A stretch of 64,000 nt of DNA from Inonotus obliquus (GCA_032164295.1 JAJHTX010000001.1:1736001-1800000); one strand, 5' to 3'; counted from the stretch's first letter, positions 9,859 through 23,312 are shown. The notes: generated by a model from the letters alone, not told the origin. Program-made: numbers and translations.

Positions 9859-12734
9859 ATGCGCTTTCTCCAAATCTACGCTTCATTACTCCCCGCCATA
9901 ACTACATTTGCTCTCAATTCCCCATCTCAGTTACCCTTCAACGCAACGCCCTCTGTTCAGTCTTCCACCCTCATTGACGCTCTGTCGGCCGACCCCGATT
10001 ACACGTCTCTCCTCAAGCTCCTTCAACGCGCTCTTCTCGTACCGACTCTCAATAAGCTCAACGGGAGTACCTTCTTCGCACCGACTAATGATGCCATCGA
10101 GAAGCATCCTTCCTGGTCCCGTCAAGCAGCAAGCACAGACCTTACCTATGGTTTACGGGACAATGTGCAACAAGAACTCCGCCAGGAGCTCCTTTACCAC
10201 CTGCTGAACTACACTATCACAGGCCCTCTGGACGATCCTACTTTTCAGGTCCACAAAACATTGCATTTTCCACGTAAACCTAGCGAGCCGCCTTCACACG
10301 AGCCACCTCCAAATCCTCCTTGGCTCCCTGTACCAGGTGGCACTCTCGGCGGAGAACCGCAACGAATACGTGTTTCTTCGAGAAAGGGAGGTATCTTCGC
10401 TGGTGCTAATGCATTCGGAGAGGGCGGATCCAAGGTGGTGAAAGGTGAAGTTGACGCTGGGAATGGTATGCTCTTCGGCATAGACGCCGTCCTAAACGTC
10501 CCTTCAGACCTTGGTAAGCACCCATGTAACTTAGCTGGATATACAGTAGGATGTAATTAACATGCCTTCCAGCAACTGTTGCGCTACAGCAGCCTTCTCT
10601 CTCGTACTTCAAGAAAATCATAACTCCAGATATAATGACCTTCTTAAACTCGACTTCCGAGCTCACGGTATTTCTACCGGTCGATAGCGCTTGGAGCGCA
10701 TTGGAAGACATAGAGCGGAAGTATCTAGAAAGCAAATTTGCGACTGACGATATACTACAAATCCTTAATATGCACGCTGTGGTTACTGATGGAGTCCACT
10801 GGTCCGACTCGTTTGAACCCGCTTCAAACTGTAAGCCTAAGTGTCTTTTCTCACCGCTTAATTATCTGAAATCGTGCCCTCCCCCAGTGACAACCATTTC
10901 TGGCTCTACGCTCGAAATCATTACATCTCCCGAGTCTAACAAAACGCTCGTCTCAACCGCTGAACTTATCGAACCCGATATCTACACATCGAATGGTGTT
11001 TTGCATACTGTATCGTCACTCTTAATACCTCCTGGCGCCTTCAATATCACGCCAGAGAAGTATCTCTTGGCTCTCAATTGCACCTCCTTCGTCTCGAAGC
11101 TTCATTCCGTGGGCCTCACACCTCTAGTAAACAACACTGATGAACGATATACAATTCTCGCACCTAGTGACGAAGTCCTAGAACTGTTCAAGGACGATGA
11201 TTTCCCGGAGGAGGGCAGTAATGAGCTCCGAAGAGTCTTAAGCTATCATTTCCTGCCCGGGAAGTGGGCGATGAAGAAGCTCAAAGATGGCATGCTGGTC
11301 GAGACAGCGTTGGAGGAGGTCGGCTTAAACGGTGGGCGACAAGTTTTGGACATCAAAGTCAGCGACAGCGATGATAAGAATAAGAAAGCTGGAAGTGTAA
11401 GGTTCGGAGGGGCTTCTGTCATCGGTGATGTCTGTAAGTTTACTTCAAGAGACTGCCATTTAATGGGTTTATAGTGATTGCTGATACTGATATCCTTGGT
11501 AGATGAATTCGAGAACACGCTCATTTATCTAATCTCACGGCCACTATCACCTCCGTCCGATGCCTTGACGGTTGCACTTCCGGAGCTCGACTTTTCGGCC
11601 TTCTTGGCTGCCGTTCGTTCGTCGACCTTCCTCTCTGATCGGTTGAGAGCGACGCCGCGGTCGACATTCCTCATTCCGGAGAATGACGGTTTCAAGCGAC
11701 TCGGAGTGCTTGTCAGTAAATACCTGCTTTCGGCATCGTCGAAGACAGACTTGGAGAATGTCATCCAACATCATATTCTCGACGAAGTCGAATATGCCAA
11801 GCAACTACAAAACGGGTCCCAGAAAAGCTTTGCCACACTTGAGGGAAGTGAAATTCGTATTGATAGAGCTGTTGATAGCACTGTGACCGTTAGTGCCAGT
11901 GGTGGATGGGCTGGAATGACCTCAAATATCACTCCTAAGAATCTGTTAACGAAGACGGGAGTTATCCACGAGTTATCGGACGTTCTATTGCCTCGAACCG
12001 TTGATTTAACGATCGGAAAGCTCGTTAAGGCAGCCGACGGAAGCACGATGGCCTCCATTCTTGCGCGGGCGGGAATGGGCTGGATTCTTAATGGCACAGC
12101 GCCGCCTGAAGGTTCACTGTGGGCAGAAGTGGGAGTGGAGGGAATCGGCTGGACGCTTCTATGCCCGACGGACGATGCCTTCAAGTCCTTCGATTTGACG
12201 AGGCTCTATGAGAATCCGGAAGATCTGCGTAGCATTGTGGAGCAACATTTGATCCCAGTGTCCAAGCCTCACGCACTGTTCCTTGCCGGCTTGGGCTCGT
12301 CCGAAACAAATAAGCCCCTATTATTGGAAGATTCAGCCACCTATACGACGCTGAGATCAAATACGTCGGCCTACGGTGACATCGTCTTCCGTCAATCAGG
12401 GCCAGACAATGGGAAGGACGAGACAGGTTACCTAGTCGGGATTAAGGATGCGAGGGGCCAGGCTGGTATTGAAGGCTCCGCACATGTGTTATCATGGGGA
12501 AGGACGACCTCGAATGGTGGTATTGGCGGCGTCATTCAGATTGACTCTGTACTTATCCCGTACCGCCCGCCCTGGTGGCTAGAATACGGCGCACCAATAG
12601 GAGTTGGTGTTATCGGGGTCGCCCTTATAGGTCTCTTCTTCTTGGGAGTACGAGCTCTGTGGCGACGAGACACTACGGAAGCGACGTACGGGCCTATTGA
12701 CGGGTTCGGTAACGATGATGATGAGGAACCTTAG
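9859..12734 (+). CDS. Fasciclin (FAS1)-domain membrane protein
   Basis: This is a type I surface protein with several FAS1 adhesion domains. The start at 9859 gives a clean signal peptide (MRFLQIYASLLPAITTFA); an in-frame codon further upstream would spoil it. Exons 9859-10513, 10573-10830, 10888-11433 and 11503-12734 give 897 codons, 896 aa. FAS1 hallmarks recur: STFFAPTNDAIEKH, LTVFLPVDSAWSAL, YTILAPSDEVLELF, STFLIPENDGFKRL and WTLLCPTDDAFKSF, with the paired 'GVLHTVSSLLIPP / GVIHELSDVLLPR' motifs, so about five domains. Near the C-terminus a single membrane helix (GVGVIGVALIGLFFLGVRAL) is followed by an acidic tail (GNDDDEEP). N-glycosylation sequons are frequent. The third intron (10831-10887) is 57 nt, stopless and in frame. 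Role in cell adhesion or wall contact is inferred from the family. Confidence 0.9.
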
Positions 12735-13422
12735 GGCAAAGCTGAAGTCGTGGTTGAATAATACTTTGTTTTGTAACAATACGGTTTTCTCTTGCGATTT
12801 TGTATTTGGATGTATTTCTGGAAAGCTTCCATTCGTAGATTAATGCTAATTTGTCAAGCGTTGTTTGTCGATAAGAATAACTAAAGGGATGTATTATAGT
12901 CTGTAAATGTCTGTCCTGTGGTTTGATCTCGATATGTGGTAAAAGCATGATCCTGTTTGGGTCATCACGATGCGGGGACAATTACATAATGTTGTTGCCG
13001 AGAGAAGATCATTGAACCGGAATAGGAAGTAGCATTATTTGGCCATGCCCACGAGCTAATATAATTATATTTCGGACGTGCGTAGGTAAGTACTGTATCA
13101 ATCAATCGAAGCCTCCTGGTCTTCTTGATGCGGACATCTCGCAGTTTCTCTCCTCACGTCCTCTTCTTTCCTCTCATCCTCCCCTTCACCGTCTTGGTCA
13201 CCCTCCGTGCGGAAGCGCATATATATGCACGCTGTGTCTAGGTTACTCTGAGGATTAGGAAGTATTGCTGCCCACACCCTCAACTCGCCTACGTGCTCTT
13301 GCGTTTACTCCTTTCTGCCCCATTTCCCATTTCCCACTTCCCGAGTCCGTGCAACTCGAGCTTGTGACATACAACGCACAGAGGACACACTGGACGTCAA
13401 GGTGCTATAACTGGCACTTACC
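12735..13422. other. Intergenic gap, nothing coding recognised
   Basis: The gap holds the 3' region of the fasciclin gene and the 5' region of the methyltransferase. The part at about 13100-13350 is pyrimidine-rich on the plus strand (runs such as TCTCTCCTCACGTCCTC and CATTTCCCATTTCCC), as is common in basidiomycete promoters. No convincing gene or strong repeat was seen. Confidence 0.5.
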
Positions 13423-15466
13423 ATGTCGGTCTTGAACGGGACCATCTCGACTTTCCAGTTGGATCAGCAGGATTCTCGGCGTCGTTCCGTCTTCCTCAAG
13501 CAGTCAAATTTCACGAAGAAAAATGGCCGTCGCCATCATGCCTTTGACAAGATGAAGGCACCTTACCCGATCAGCTTTGACCGCCGGACTCTTGACTTGG
13601 ACGTGATCGACCATATCTTTCTCAAGTCCTTGAAGCAATCTGTCAGTTTCGTCGACTTCAAGGATGGTCCCCCAAAGCGTTGTCTGGATCTAGGTTGCGG
13701 GGTGAGTGATGCTCATGGTCGGACTATCCTTACATAGATTCTAAATCGCGGCCAACCGTTAGACGGGTATCTGGATCGTAGATGCATTGAAGGAATGGCC
13801 GGAATGTCATTTTGTATGCCACGCTCGATGATTCAGTCGACTGCTGGGTATCTGACAGAGTTTCTCAGGTTGGGTTCGATCTCGTCAATATCCAGCCTCC
13901 GTTACACTTTCTTGGAATAGACTCGTCAAGGGTTCAATGGGTACATGGCAACTTGTAAGTACCCCCCGCCTCTCTAATTCTTTGCTCATCGTCTTATGGA
14001 ATCAGCTTGACCACGAAGCTGCCATTCGAGGATGACGAATTTGATCATGTGCACATACGTGGAATAGCTCGCGCAGTGCCAGAGAATAAAGTCAGTCCTG
14101 CCTGTCCGATCTTATGCGCTAATTTCTAACTTTCGCCTTCAGTGGGACAATCTGTTCGGGGTATGAAGCCTTCGCTCTGTCATTGATTACTGGACTGAAA
14201 TTTGCGACAGGAAATCAATAGGGTCCTTCGTCCAGGCGGTTCCATTGAGATGATTGAAGACGGTAGAGTTATACACAGGTTATCTAGTGCGATTGTCGCC
14301 TTACGTTTATATCTCAGATATCCTCTTTCCGTCCTTACCTCGGTGGTATACGAAAGCATTAAGAGCACGGGATCAACGGCCCTCCATCCATCGACCTGAC
14401 GGGTCAAGTAGGCGTTCCCTTCCCATGTCACCACCTCCGACGCCTCCACGAGATGACGCTCCTCATGACCACATCCTCCTTGAATCGCTTTTCAATCTGG
14501 TCTTTGAGACTCGTTTTATCAATCGCGAGCCTACATGTAGGTACACAGTATCTGCGTCATGTAATTGTGTTCTAATTAGCATGGGTGATAGCCATTCTTC
14601 CTAGCTACTTTGCAACGTATTTCCGACATGTCCAATGTTCTCCAGCGATAAACTTTCCAACGCCCACTTTACCAAGTGTTCCAACATATAACATCGCCTC
14701 CTCCGGCAGATTCTCTTCTCCGCCGACACTGGCCTCGACCGCACGGAATATAAGGGCTCATAGGAAACAGGAGTCGCATTCATCAACGAGTTCATCGGCT
14801 TCCAACGAGTCCCCTGATGAAGATGACGATCATTTTCTCCAACAACGGACACCTCCATCCACCGATGATGATGAACAGAGGCCGTTAAGGAAATCAGAAA
14901 GACTGTTAGGCGTGCTGCCTTACTACTCCTCTCACACTGCGACTTGTGATGTATCAGAGTTGGATATACTTCCTTTGTCCTCACTGTCAGATGCAACGTG
15001 TTTCTCCCTTGCGTTTCAGCTACATCGAATGTTTAATCTCGTTCTTGCGTGTCAGGAGAGTATGTGGGAAGTGCTGAATGATCGCATCCGGAACCGCGAA
15101 TCCGAGCTAAAGGAGTTGGGCTGGGACGACGAAGAGATCGAGGCAGAGCATGCGCGACAACGATTTGACAAGCTTTTGGAGCGATACCAGGGGTACGTTG
15201 ACATATTCATTTCATGCGATGCGATGACACTTACACATAGCGGAAGGGACATGCAAACACGAGCTGCGTTGTGGCAACGAATAGTACGATCCCCCTCCCC
15301 GACCTTCAAGCTTCCAAAGCAAGGTCTCATGACAAAGGCGGAAATGAACGATGAAGATAGAGTATATTTCGCCGTGCTTACCGCGCAGCGGCACGCGACC
15401 GATGAGGAACTTCGTGAACCATGCAGGACTATGCGCATTTTCATTGGCTATAAATCGGGTTTGTGA
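13423..15466 (+). CDS. Class I SAM-dependent methyltransferase
   Basis: The SAM-binding motif I is CLDLGCGTGIWIVDALKEWP, formed only after splicing the intron that begins at about 13701. Motif II-like VGFDLVNIQPP, the later EDDEFDHVHIR block and LRPGGSIEMIEDD (post-motif III) follow, so the fold is clear. Short introns interrupt this part every 50-100 codons. After about residue 250 comes a proline/serine-rich region (PPPTPPRDD, SSSASNESPDEDDDH), then a conserved helical C-terminal region (RMFNLVLACQESMWEVLNDR, WQRIVRSPSPTF). An in-frame 48-nt intron at 15193-15240 has no stop. This architecture is common in agaricomycetes; I know no demonstrated substrate. The neighbouring glycosyltransferase is co-oriented but nothing ties the two together. 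Confidence 0.82.
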
Positions 15467-15736
15467 TGCTTATTTATTATATGGAGTATCGATATCTTCC
15501 TTTTTGTATAGCGTGTGTATTTCTGAAATAGTTACTATTCATGCGAATAGTACTATTATGCTACGACCTACACGGTTTCATCTTCCTGTATCCGCCTATG
15601 TAGTTCTTACGTAATCTTATATTATATGTATATGTAACGTCGCACGGCAAATATTATCCGCCGAGATCGTCTCGTTGAGTTGGTCGCTTTTCTTTAACAA
15701 GCCAACGTTCACTGCCATACTGATGACTTTTTGATC

Positions 15737-17579
15737 ATGCTGCAAACATGGTTGACTCTGAACATTATGAATTTGAATAGGCGGACGTTTCTGCTCTCTA
15801 TCGCTATCGTCATTTTCGTCTTGGTACTTTCCAGATTGGAACTCATACCTGCAAGGACCTCTCACCGCATTAATATTGCTGACGACCTCGCTCTCCGATT
15901 GCGATCTTTTGGTATCCCATTTTCACCCACGAGCTTGCAAGCCACGCATGCTATAAACTCACTTCACGGCCATTACAGGCTTGCCTCCGCTTCCAAGGAG
16001 AGCAGAGTTCCAGACACCACAGCGGTCATACTCAATTGGACGAGGCTGCAGAATGTTATCTTAATTTCCGCAGTTCTATGTGGTCCGTGGCTAGATGAAA
16101 CCATCTCCGAGGTTTTTGTATGGAATAACAACCCAAACGTAATGCTTACACCAGAGGTGAGAGACCTTGGGCTTTATCCTCATATTGCTTACCTTGATCG
16201 ATGTGAAATCCAGTCGTTCAAGGCAGCGGGCTGTTCCCCAGAGAAGCTCCGGATTTATAATTCGCCTGTCAATGCATTATTTCAGGCTCGATATCTTGCT
16301 TGTGCCGAGGCACGCGCGCCCTATTGCTTTACTCAAGTCTGGCTTCTCGCTGGTTTCGGGATTGGCGCATCTTACGTTTCTACTCTAGGATGATGATTAT
16401 CTCGTCCAACCGGAAGTCATCAAGAATTTGCACGCGTACTTCCTGGAGAAACCAGATACCTGCTCAATACATCTCCTTCCGGCACACGAGCATCTGCTCT
16501 CACGTTTACGAACATTTACCTCCAAAGACAGCTTAATCGCGACTACATTTGCTTGGCTTGGGCATGGGACTTACTTGACTCGCTCTTCTGCCAGAGATTT
16601 CCTGGATTTACTTCGAATACTGAATGCCACCAGCGATGAGATGAAGATGGCTGATAACTACTTCACTATACTTGCGAATGGCCTAAAGTCTGACGAGCTA
16701 TGGTTTGACCATGGAATAGAACTTGGTGGAGGCCAGCCGTTTACGATTGGTAACGAAGGGGATGTACGAAACGACAGACACTTAGTAAGTGCAGTTTTAT
16801 TCTTGTTTTGGCGTTGATTTAATAATACAGGCACGGGCACTAGAATTCCTCTCATTATTGACCGCTGAGCGGCACCCAGCGTCAGATTATCCCTACGTAT
16901 CGAATTCTGAAACAGGATCACCAGCTCCCATCGACATTGCCCCATGTCGTGTGTATTCGTGTATTGTCAAGTCCAATATCCCCACCTTGCCGAGCTCATC
17001 GCATGACAAGATGCAAGGTATAGATACGGCGTCTGTCACCAGGAGAAGACTGCATAACCTCGATGCAGCCGAGAGAGAAGAGTACATTCATTATCCGTTG
17101 TCGAATTTGGTTGATGCCCGACGGGATACAGCATTCCGGAGCCCTACAGGTTGGTATATGTTGGCATTTATAAATACCACTGACACTTTGGTAGCTGCAA
17201 AGGCAGGAGAATGGATCATTCTTGACGCCCTCGGAGTACTTGAGACTAGCAATCGTGTGCTCGAGCTATCAATCTTGACTGAAAAGGATAAGGCTAGCGT
17301 ATTCATGCAAGACTGTGCATTCAGCTCATCCGTAGAGGGAACGAGATGGGTAAGTGGCTTATGTGCCGTGCTGGAAGTAGCGGTATTGATACGCCTTTCA
17401 AGACTCCAATGGAGGACACGTTGAATTGTGTTGAAATTGATGGGGATGATGTTCCGCTCGCGGAATGTAGCATCAGATCGGGAAAGGACGCACGATTTTT
17501 CAGATTGTCCGTAGCTGGGCAGAACACGCGCCATGAGCGATGGACTTTGCATGAGTTATGGCTGCGTTACGTAGAGTAA
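15737..17579 (+). CDS. Type II membrane glycosyltransferase with DXD motif (GT64-like)
   Basis: A short cytosolic N-terminus is followed by one membrane anchor (TFLLSIAIVIFVLVLSRLEL) and a lumenal domain, the plan of a Golgi glycosyltransferase. TTAVILNWTRLQNVILISAVL and VFVWNNNP match the start of the GT64/exostosin-like catalytic fold. DDDY, formed across the splice at 16336/16389, is a metal-binding DXD motif. FAWLGHGTYLTRSSARDFL resembles the acceptor-side block. Exons 15737-16336, 16389-16784, 16831-17149, 17195-17349 and 17403-17579 total 549 codons (548 aa). The intron at 17150-17194 is 45 nt, in frame and stopless. The start at 15737 was chosen as the first ATG; 15767 would also keep the anchor. 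The donor sugar and substrate are unknown. Confidence 0.75.
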
Positions 17580-17785
17580 CACTTAAGAATATATTGTTCC
17601 CATTAGACGTAATTTTTTTCCTAAATTGGAAGTCTCATATGTCGCAACCACTGTGGCGGGTGTTGCTTGCCTGCCTCAGCCCAACTATCACACGCTACTG
17701 CACCGACTGGTCCTTCAAACTTACCTCTTGATCGCATCTCTCCGACACTGGTCCCTCTGATTAACTGCAATAGAGCACCAGCAAA

Positions 17786-19141
17786 ATGTTGGCCAGGTCA
17801 TCTACGACTGTGCGTATCGCATCCTCGATGATAATGGCGAGGCGCAATGTGTCCTTGAAGGCATGTTTCTCAACCGCTCAGATGTATGACCGTTCCTGAC
17901 GCGTCTTACACGGCTGGTATAGAATATTGTATATGGATCTCCCGAAGCAAAGCAGGCTGGGGAACTGGAAGCTCAACAGCACTCAAAACTCGTGGCACGG
18001 AGGAAGTACCTCCACGTATTTGACTGTAAGTTCGTTCCTGCTACTGTCTGTCATACATATTCCGATAACACTATGTATTCTTTTTCCGTATGACGTGCAA
18101 TGAACGCAGTTCACAGAGTAAAACCGGATGCTCTGGATGAATACAAAGCGGCAGCGTAAGAGTCTCATTGATTGCTGTTGTAAGCGAGTACCGCACGTTA
18201 TCCATGTTCCCGTTTTCGATTTTCGCCATGTTATTTTCATGACTTGTAGGTGGGGCGTTACTAACTTGGACCTATGCAGGGAAGAATACTACACTGGAAT
18301 CAAGTCAGACCCAGAGTTGCGCGTGAAACTTACCGGCGCTTGGGAGACCATCATTGGAGAAAATGACACCTTTGGTACGTTGTTGTGCGGCTAAACCGCG
18401 CTGGTATTGACCAATTATAATTCAGTACATATTACCGAATACGAGAACCACAGCGGATTTGACCGTTCGTTCCGACTTATTAGACAAAGTGATGTAAGTC
18501 TAGAACTATCTACAAGTACAACCTCCTTGCGCGTCAGGCTGATTGAATCGCATCGGCCCTATAGCACATCAAAGCATATAACAAGATTCTTCCGTTCTTG
18601 TCCTCGAGATCTACACAAATTAATCAGGAATTTGCATTTTTCCCGTCATCACCACCACGCGCACAAGGTGGTATTTTCGAACTGAGGAGTTACCAATTGA
18701 AGCCGGGGAAGTTACTTGAGTGGGAGAGCACCTGGTAAACCTTCTCCGTTGTTCTTGATAGCGGGTCAGCTCACTCATCCCGAATGACCCAGGCGAATTG
18801 GAATCGAAGCGAGGCGCAAACTCGTAGCCCCGGTTGGAGCATGGTTCTCGCGCATAGGAAGGCTACACCAAGTTCATCATTTATGGCAATATCCGTAAGT
18901 GCATCCTTGAGATAACTCGTGCGCATGATCCAACGGCATCCCCCTAGTGATTTTCAAACTCGGAGTGATATTCGAGAGAAGGCGTGGCAGATGGACGGGT
19001 GGAGTGATACAGTGCACAAGGTTTGAATTCTACGTTACCCCCTGCGAATGTGGTGGCTTACGAATCCCATAGACGACCCAATTGGTTAAGATCATGGACT
19101 CTGCGATACTCGTGCCCCTTTCATATTCCCCTCTAAAGTAG
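17786..19141 (+). CDS. NIPSNAP-family mitochondrial protein
   Basis: NIPSNAP proteins are mitochondrial, have two NIPSNAP domains (dimeric alpha-beta barrel) and have been linked to mitophagy signalling in animals. Reading spliced exons gives NIVYGSPEAKQAGELEAQQH, FHRVKPDALDEYKAAAEEYY, KLTGAWETIIGENDTF, HITEYENHSGFDRSFRLIRQ, GGIFELRSYQLKPGKLLEWE, WRIGIEARRKLVAPVGAWFS, LHQVHHLWQYP and a C-terminus ILVPLSYSPLK, a continuous match to the fungal family. The proposed first exon starts at 17786 with MLARSSTTVRIASSMIMARR, a basic, acid-free presequence suited to mitochondrial import. The join from that exon to NIVYG (after 17922) is not settled: the best-looking donor there leaves the wrong phase. 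The body of the gene looks intact. Confidence 0.88.
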
Positions 19142-19184
19142 TCATTAGTTGTATCTACTTGAATCAACAACAACTTTCCTCGTC

Positions 19185-19256
19185 ATGTCTGCGCCTGGCA
19201 TGCGCGCACTGCCGACAAGAATAGGAGGGAACTCGGATGATGATGTGATGCGGTAA
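19185..19256 (+). promoter_or_regulatory. Possible upstream ORF or alternative first exon of the Zn2Cys6 gene
   Basis: An ATG at 19185 opens a 23-codon frame ending in TAA at 19254-19256. The same bases also form a good splice donor (GTAAGT after ATGCG), so this could be a uORF or the first coding exon of the regulator that follows. The sequence does not decide between them. Confidence 0.25.
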
Positions 19257-19389
19257 GTATTACAGCTGTCCACATAACCCATGACGTCAGGATCTGCATT
19301 GCCGACTTGCGTGGTTGCTATATAGCCAGTCGCACTAGCCTGACGAAAAAGGATTATCTTTATTATTCCGGTATAATATACATTCCATC

Positions 19390-22300
19390 ATGTCGACACC
19401 TTCCTCCGGCGAACAGCCAGAGACTTCAGACTTGGCAAACAAGAAGAGAAGTACTCGTGGTAATTCCATTCGTTCTTATGCAGCATTTGGAAACACGACC
19501 GAGGTGACATCTTCCATTTACTAGCTTGCGACCAATGCCGAAGGACAAAGAGCAAGTGCAGAAAGCCGACAGATCTAAACAGGCCTTGCTCTAACTGTGC
19601 GATCGCTGGCCTCAGTAAGCGCGTATCTTTTTACAGATCATCTTATGTAGCTCTTCTTACCGCCTTCGTTCTAGATTGTACCTTTCAAGGTAGCGAAACA
19701 TATCTCCAATTCCGAAAATATTCACTTACGCTCGCGTAGGTCCTAGTTATAAGCGAGGTCCTCCCAAAGGCTACATTAGTGCCATCGAACAGCGACTTCA
19801 TCAAGTCGAAGCAATTCTTGGAGCTGTTATCAACTCAAAAGATACAAGGTCGCAGGATGTCATAACCGCTTTGAAATCAGACGAAATTGCCCGAGAGATT
19901 ATTGAGAGGGTTGACCAAGGTCCTTATGGATCAATGAGCCGTGCAGTATCATCAGGGCCAGCGGACTTCTCAGCAACAATAAGGCAACTCAACGAATCGA
20001 GAGAGAGTCGCGCTGCTAGAGAATCTAGGGTAAATCGCGAGAATTTGTCAACAACCTACCGTCAGTCTCTTCGCTTGATAATCACTGCTGATTGGTATTA
20101 ATAAGAGTAATAGACGAAATCCCCTCTCCTACACCTGAGTGGCTAAGGAAACTCGACGATATCTTAGCGGGACGTAGTACGAATCGCTATTCTATCCCAC
20201 CAGCGGGATCCTCGTCTTTCGGAAGCAGGTATTTACTAATTCCTCCCATCTGGGCCATAAGAGTTTGACAACAGATCTTGCAGCCGGTCGGAGACAACGA
20301 CTCGTCACGATTACTTGCAAGGAAACCCAGGTAGGTGCCTTCTAGATGCAAGGTATTCTTCGTTGACAGGCCATTAGAACGGGAAGAAGATAGGGTGGAA
20401 AAGGTGGAGGACGAGGAGGCGATCGGAAGTCTTTCCTTTAATGAACATGATGAAGTGCGCGTTCCCCTCCCTGCATCGTTTCTCGCATTTAACACAAGGT
20501 ATATTATATCTAGATTCGATATCATAATGAATCAAGCGGCATGCCACTCCTTGATAAGGTCGCAGACAATCTCAGCGGACGGAATTCTGGTGGTATTTGG
20601 TAGGGCATGGTTTGTATTCTGCTAATTCCTGACAGTACTGATGAAGTTGCTATAAGGCGACTGCCAATGGCCCGAACATGGCCTTACGCCGCAATGCATC
20701 TAGCTGGGTTGGGCAACCCAGATGAACCAATACCTATTCAATGGCCCTCTCGAGATCACGAAATGCTCCTTATTGAACTCTATTTCACATATGTTCACCC
20801 TGACCTTCCGGTCCTACACAAACCAAGCTTCATGGCTTTGTACCAGTCTCATTTGGCTTATGAATCCGACAACCCTCCAAGGCAAGTTATGTCATCCAGC
20901 TCTGTCCAAGTCACGGTAATAGGTGATAATGAGACCGCTATCGTTTACAGACAATCGTCCTCTAACATGCAGACAAAGCTGGCACAGCTCCTTTTGCTAG
21001 CAATGTTCACCGTCGCTAGCAGATTCAACGAGAAAGAATTGCCTCTGCCGGAAACGGGTCGGATGTGGGAAGCAGGTTGCAACTATCTAGGCTCTGCTCG
21101 ACGGATTTTGTGTATGCATCTTATACAATATAAGCACCCTTATCTCTCACTCTGAATTTATAGTTTCTGTTGACCATTCGGGATCGTTAATCACCTGTCA
21201 AGCTTTAGTTATTCTCGCGTATCGAGAATTTGGCCTAGGTAAGTGTAAGACAACTGGAACGCGTCGTGCAATACTCACGACGTAATAGGTTCCTTCGAGC
21301 AAAGCTGGACCTTCATGAGTAAGTACCCTTAATTTCTAGAATAGCTAGTTTCTAAGATATCGTTTCTGCAAGACATGGCTATTCATATGGTGATCCTATT
21401 GTCACGTTCTGTCTGTGCGATGGCTCACAAGCTCCCCTTCCGATCCAGGCCCAAGACCTCGGCCTACATCGAGCATCAGATCGGTGGCAGCGCTCTGGAA
21501 TTGACATATTTACTTCGGACCAGAAGCAGGAAAGGAAGCACGTATGGTGGAGCTGCGCCATTTCGGAAAAGTATGCGATTTTGTTGCGTTCTTTATCCTG
21601 GATCTAAGGTCGAACGCTAGGTACATAGCATGCGCTCTAGGTAATTAGATTTGTTTGGCATTCGGCCAGTTTTAACATTTACTTCAGGCAAGCCAACTGT
21701 CATTCGTCCTAGCGACTATGATACGGATCTGCCGGAAGACCGTAGTAGCGACCCTCGATCTTCTTTCGTGAGCAGCTCTAGAGATTAGAATTCACCTTCG
21801 GGATCTAATTTTCCTAACTACCAGGGTGAAGAAGTGGAAGTCTGGCAACCGCACGAAGCCGTTGTCCGATCTTCGCTGCAACCACCTGTTCTTTGTCATA
21901 CGCTATCAACATTCCGGGCTGCTGCATCTTTATGTGCGTCGGCGCACGATTGATTCGGTTTGTGCTGATAACCATTAATTTTCAGCCGTGATAACGGGAA
22001 AAATAATGGATAAGATTTACTCTATCCGCCAGAAGCCATGGCCAAAGAAACAACGACTGCTCTTCGAATTAGATAAGGAACTAGTCGACTGGTTCTCTAA
22101 TTTACCTGCACATCTGCATTACGATATCGCTTCAAGACGGCCGGTTCCTCCACAAACACTCTTCCTCCACATACAACATTCCATTGCAGTGATTCTGTTA
22201 CATCGCAAGTTGTGCGTATGCCTGTACGTATGTATTGACTCTGACTAATCGTTTTGTATAGTATCCCGCGCATCAATCATCAAGAGTGAGCTTCGGTAGG

Positions 22301-23312
22301 ATGTGTAATGAGAGGACAATGCACTAAGTCATATTCGAAGGAGTGCTGCGTCTGCGCATGGAATCGATACGGCGAAAGAATTCGAGCTATGCCAAATAGC
22401 TGCGGTCAAGATCTCGTCTCTGGGTCAGTATCTCGGCCTGTACAGCATACTCCGGCTGACAGCACTTTCTCTCCGATGCTAGCCTCGATCATCAGGGAGA
22501 TATTTTCTCTCAGAGCAATGTCGGCATATCTGCCCTCATATCTGATGTCCGCTGGGTGAGCATTTCAGATACAGCGTTGCTTACGCGATTCTCATTAATC
22601 ACATCAGAATTGTGCACCTCGTTGCGAGTGAGACATCGTATCTCATACGTGTGTTTTGTGATAGAGCGCTTACCTTGTTGTAACACAACAGTAGCAACCC
22701 ATCGAGGAGACAGAGCTCAGTCAGTCATAGGTATTCGTAATACGCTTGCCTGTCTAAGAGACTTGGAGGTACGCCTGTATCTAGAATAGGAGTTCTGATA
22801 GAACTCATGGATGCTTAGCATGTGTGGCCGAGTGCAACGCGAAATTACGAGCTTCTCGGAAGTGCCTGGTCGAAGTTCGAGGCCGACTCTCGAACCATCC
22901 TAGGTAATCCTGAACAGTCACCTGGAGCATTTGGGATGTATAAATCAGCGGTATTTTCTCCTACGTACCTGTAGTCACACTCCCCTTCCTAATTGCATCA
23001 TGGTAGGAGATAGACGAGAATGCCCGTGTCATGGCGCAATTGCTGGGATTAGATATACCGGGCGTCAACCCAGCATCGGTGTCCTCACCAATATGGACGA
23101 GGGGCCCTTTGGCGCGGCCTTTACAGGATTCTACTGCAAGTTCTCAAACGGCCTACTCACCAGCGTCGACCGAATATTCTCGACCTGCTGCGCTTGCTCC
23201 TCCTTCATCTGGACCGTTGCAAGGTCAATGGATGCAGGACAACCCAGAATCTTCTGTCCCGTTCACAGGGTATGATTTCCATAGCTTTACAAGTCCGGAC
23301 TCGTTCTACTAG
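19390..23312 (+). CDS. Zn2Cys6 fungal transcription factor (XlnR-like middle domain)
   Basis: After splicing, the DNA-binding cluster reads CDQCRRTKSKC-x9-C-x2-C-x6-C, a perfect Zn(II)2Cys6 spacing, preceded by basic KKRSTRG and followed by the linker YKRGPPKGYISAIEQRLHQV and a short dimerisation helix. The fungal-specific regulatory domain follows: MHLAGLGNPDEPIPIQWPSR, LIELYFTYVHPDLPVLHKPS, LGLHRASDRWQRSGIDIFTS, ERKHVWWSCAISEKYA, FELCQIAAVKISSLGQY, LEHVWPSATRNYELLGSAW. The C-terminus is Pro/Ser-rich and ends FTSPDSFY. A dozen or more short introns are needed and I saw no break in the conserved path. Agaricomycete genomes carry many paralogues of this type. A link to plant-polysaccharide breakdown is only a family-level guess. 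Confidence 0.87.

Noticed and set aside
17346..17402. Reading the glycosyltransferase through 17346 in a new frame (a possible frameshift)
   Set aside because: A normal 53-nt intron at 17350-17402 joins the frames in phase, so no lesion is needed.
13423..17579. Methyltransferase and glycosyltransferase as a biosynthetic cluster
   Set aside because: They are adjacent and co-oriented, but no core synthase, P450 or transporter accompanies them and both look like ordinary single genes.
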